A DNA stretch of 7,486 nt from Deltaproteobacteria bacterium (GTDB lineage: Bacteria > Myxococcota_A > Polyangia > Haliangiales > Haliangiaceae): positions 1 through 7,486 of the forward strand of contig JACCQV010000051.1 in NCBI GenBank assembly GCA_013813945.1, read 5' to 3'. Under the pieces are notes generated by a model. That model worked only from the letters and a program-made list of their open reading frames with translations, was not told the origin of the DNA and searched no databases. Both the position numbers and the translations under genes were made by a program. This document shows, in pieces, positions 6,739 through 7,486 of the stretch; the stretch's first letter is position 1, and every line of letters starts with the position of its first letter.

Positions 6739-7486
6739 ATGTCGAAACACACCGAGACCGCGGGTCAGTATCCAGTCATCCCGCTCCGCACCGAAGTCCA
6801 GCTGCCGGGGCACGTCGGGCCGCTCGAGATCGGACGCGAAGCGTCGGTTCGTGCCATCGAAGCCGCGACTCGCGATGACAATTTGATCGTCATCATCCCG
6901 CAGAAGAATCCAGCGGTCCGCGATCCCGGACAGAAGGACCTCCACGAGATTGGTGTCCGCGCCGAGATCGTTCAGGTCGTGAAGCATTCGCCGGGTCGGT
7001 TCACCACGGTGATGCGCTTTCTCGAGCGCGTGCACATCGATGCCTTGGTCGCGACCGAGCCGTTCCTGATCGCCAGCGTGTCCAAGCTGCAGGCGACCTC
7101 GACCGCGCCCGCCGAGCAGCTGCTCGCGACCACGACCAAGGTTCGCGACTACCTGATCGCGGTCGTCACCGATGCGCAGGCAAAGGAAGCCAAGGACAAG
7201 GAGGGCAAGGAGCCCAAGGGCGAGCTGACGCGCGCCCAGGTCCAGGCGATCGTCGATCCGGACAAGCTCGTCGATGCGGCGGCCCCGTACCTCGAGCTCG
7301 AGCGCGATGACCTCACCGCGCTGCTGATCGAGACCGACACGATGAAGCGCCTCGAGCGCATCATCCCGTCGCTCGAGCGCCAGGCCACCGTGCTCCGCCT
7401 CAAGGCCGACATCGGTGCCGAGCTCGAAGGCGAGTCGAGCCGCACCCACCGCGAGCGCGTGCTGCGCGACCGGATGCGCCAGATCC
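6739..7486 (+). CDS. lon: Lon-family ATP-dependent protease, N-terminal part (3'-partial)
   Basis: The frame runs from ATG 6739 off the right edge, giving 249 complete codons. Residues 10-100 form the Lon substrate-binding N-domain (LAN): YPVIPLRTEVQLPG, then PLEIGREASVRAIEAA, LIVIIPQKNPAVRDPG, DLHEIGVRAEIVQVVKHSPG and a VMRFLERVHI strand. Residues about 125-249 are the following helical/coiled-coil region that leads to the AAA+ module: VDPDKLVDAAAPYLEL, LIETDTMKRLERIIPSLERQATVLRLK. The ATPase and Ser-Lys protease domains lie beyond the window, so catalytic competence cannot be checked. Compared with E. coli Lon, the N-domain is divergent (PLR-T rather than PLR-D; the YPHM-type segment is replaced by LPGHV). 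A Lys/Glu-rich insert is present at about 146-161. Some myxobacteria carry two Lon proteins, and this may be a paralogue. The start is the only in-frame ATG before the domain, yet no Shine-Dalgarno site is visible. It follows the J-protein gene by 22 nt, suggesting an operon with clpB. Confidence 0.88.
   Translation, partial: MSKHTETAGQYPVIPLRTEVQLPGHVGPLEIGREASVRAIEAATRDDNLIVIIPQKNPAVRDPGQKDLHEIGVRAEIVQVVKHSPGRFTTVMRFLERVHIDALVATEPFLIASVSKLQATSTAPAEQLLATTTKVRDYLIAVVTDAQAKEAKDKEGKEPKGELTRAQVQAIVDPDKLVDAAAPYLELERDDLTALLIETDTMKRLERIIPSLERQATVLRLKADIGAELEGESSRTHRERVLRDRMRQI

Noticed and set aside
6733..7449. 238-codon minus-strand frame over the lon region
   Set aside because: The plus strand encodes an obvious Lon N-domain over the same bases; the minus-strand product has no recognisable features.

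Overview
The window is a high-GC bacterial stretch in which all supported genes lie on the plus strand. The G+C-rich third codon positions, the very large TPR protein, the secreted Lys/Pro/Ala-rich protein and the divergent Lon-type protein suggest a Myxococcota (former Deltaproteobacteria) chromosome. That assignment is an inference from style, since the window holds no phylogenetic marker such as rRNA.

Layout: (1) 2-2566 is the 3' part of a large tetratricopeptide-repeat protein that is already open at the left edge. (2) 2567-2647 is an 81-nt gap with a weak GC hairpin and a good ribosome binding site. (3) 2648-3292 encodes a small exported DUF1579-like protein. (4) After a 44-nt gap, 3337-5937 encodes a complete ClpB disaggregase. 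(5) Two nucleotides later, 5940-6716 encodes a short J-domain co-chaperone without a zinc finger. (6) Twenty-two nucleotides further, 6739 to the right edge encodes the N-terminal third or so of a Lon-family protease.

The coherent unit is clpB - J-domain protein - lon. It combines a disaggregase, a co-chaperone able to stimulate Hsp70/DnaK (which feeds ClpB), and an AAA+ protease, and looks like a protein-quality-control operon. The tight spacing supports co-transcription of at least clpB and the J-protein gene. No CIRCE element or convincing heat-shock promoter is visible upstream of clpB. The TPR and DUF1579-like genes are co-oriented, but nothing in the sequence ties them functionally to the proteostasis genes.

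I see no tRNA, rRNA, CRISPR array, insertion sequence or phage gene. Most of the window is ordinary. The points worth a second look are the pared-down J protein, the divergent Lon N-domain with a charged insert, and the palindromic, Shine-Dalgarno-poor junction in front of lon.
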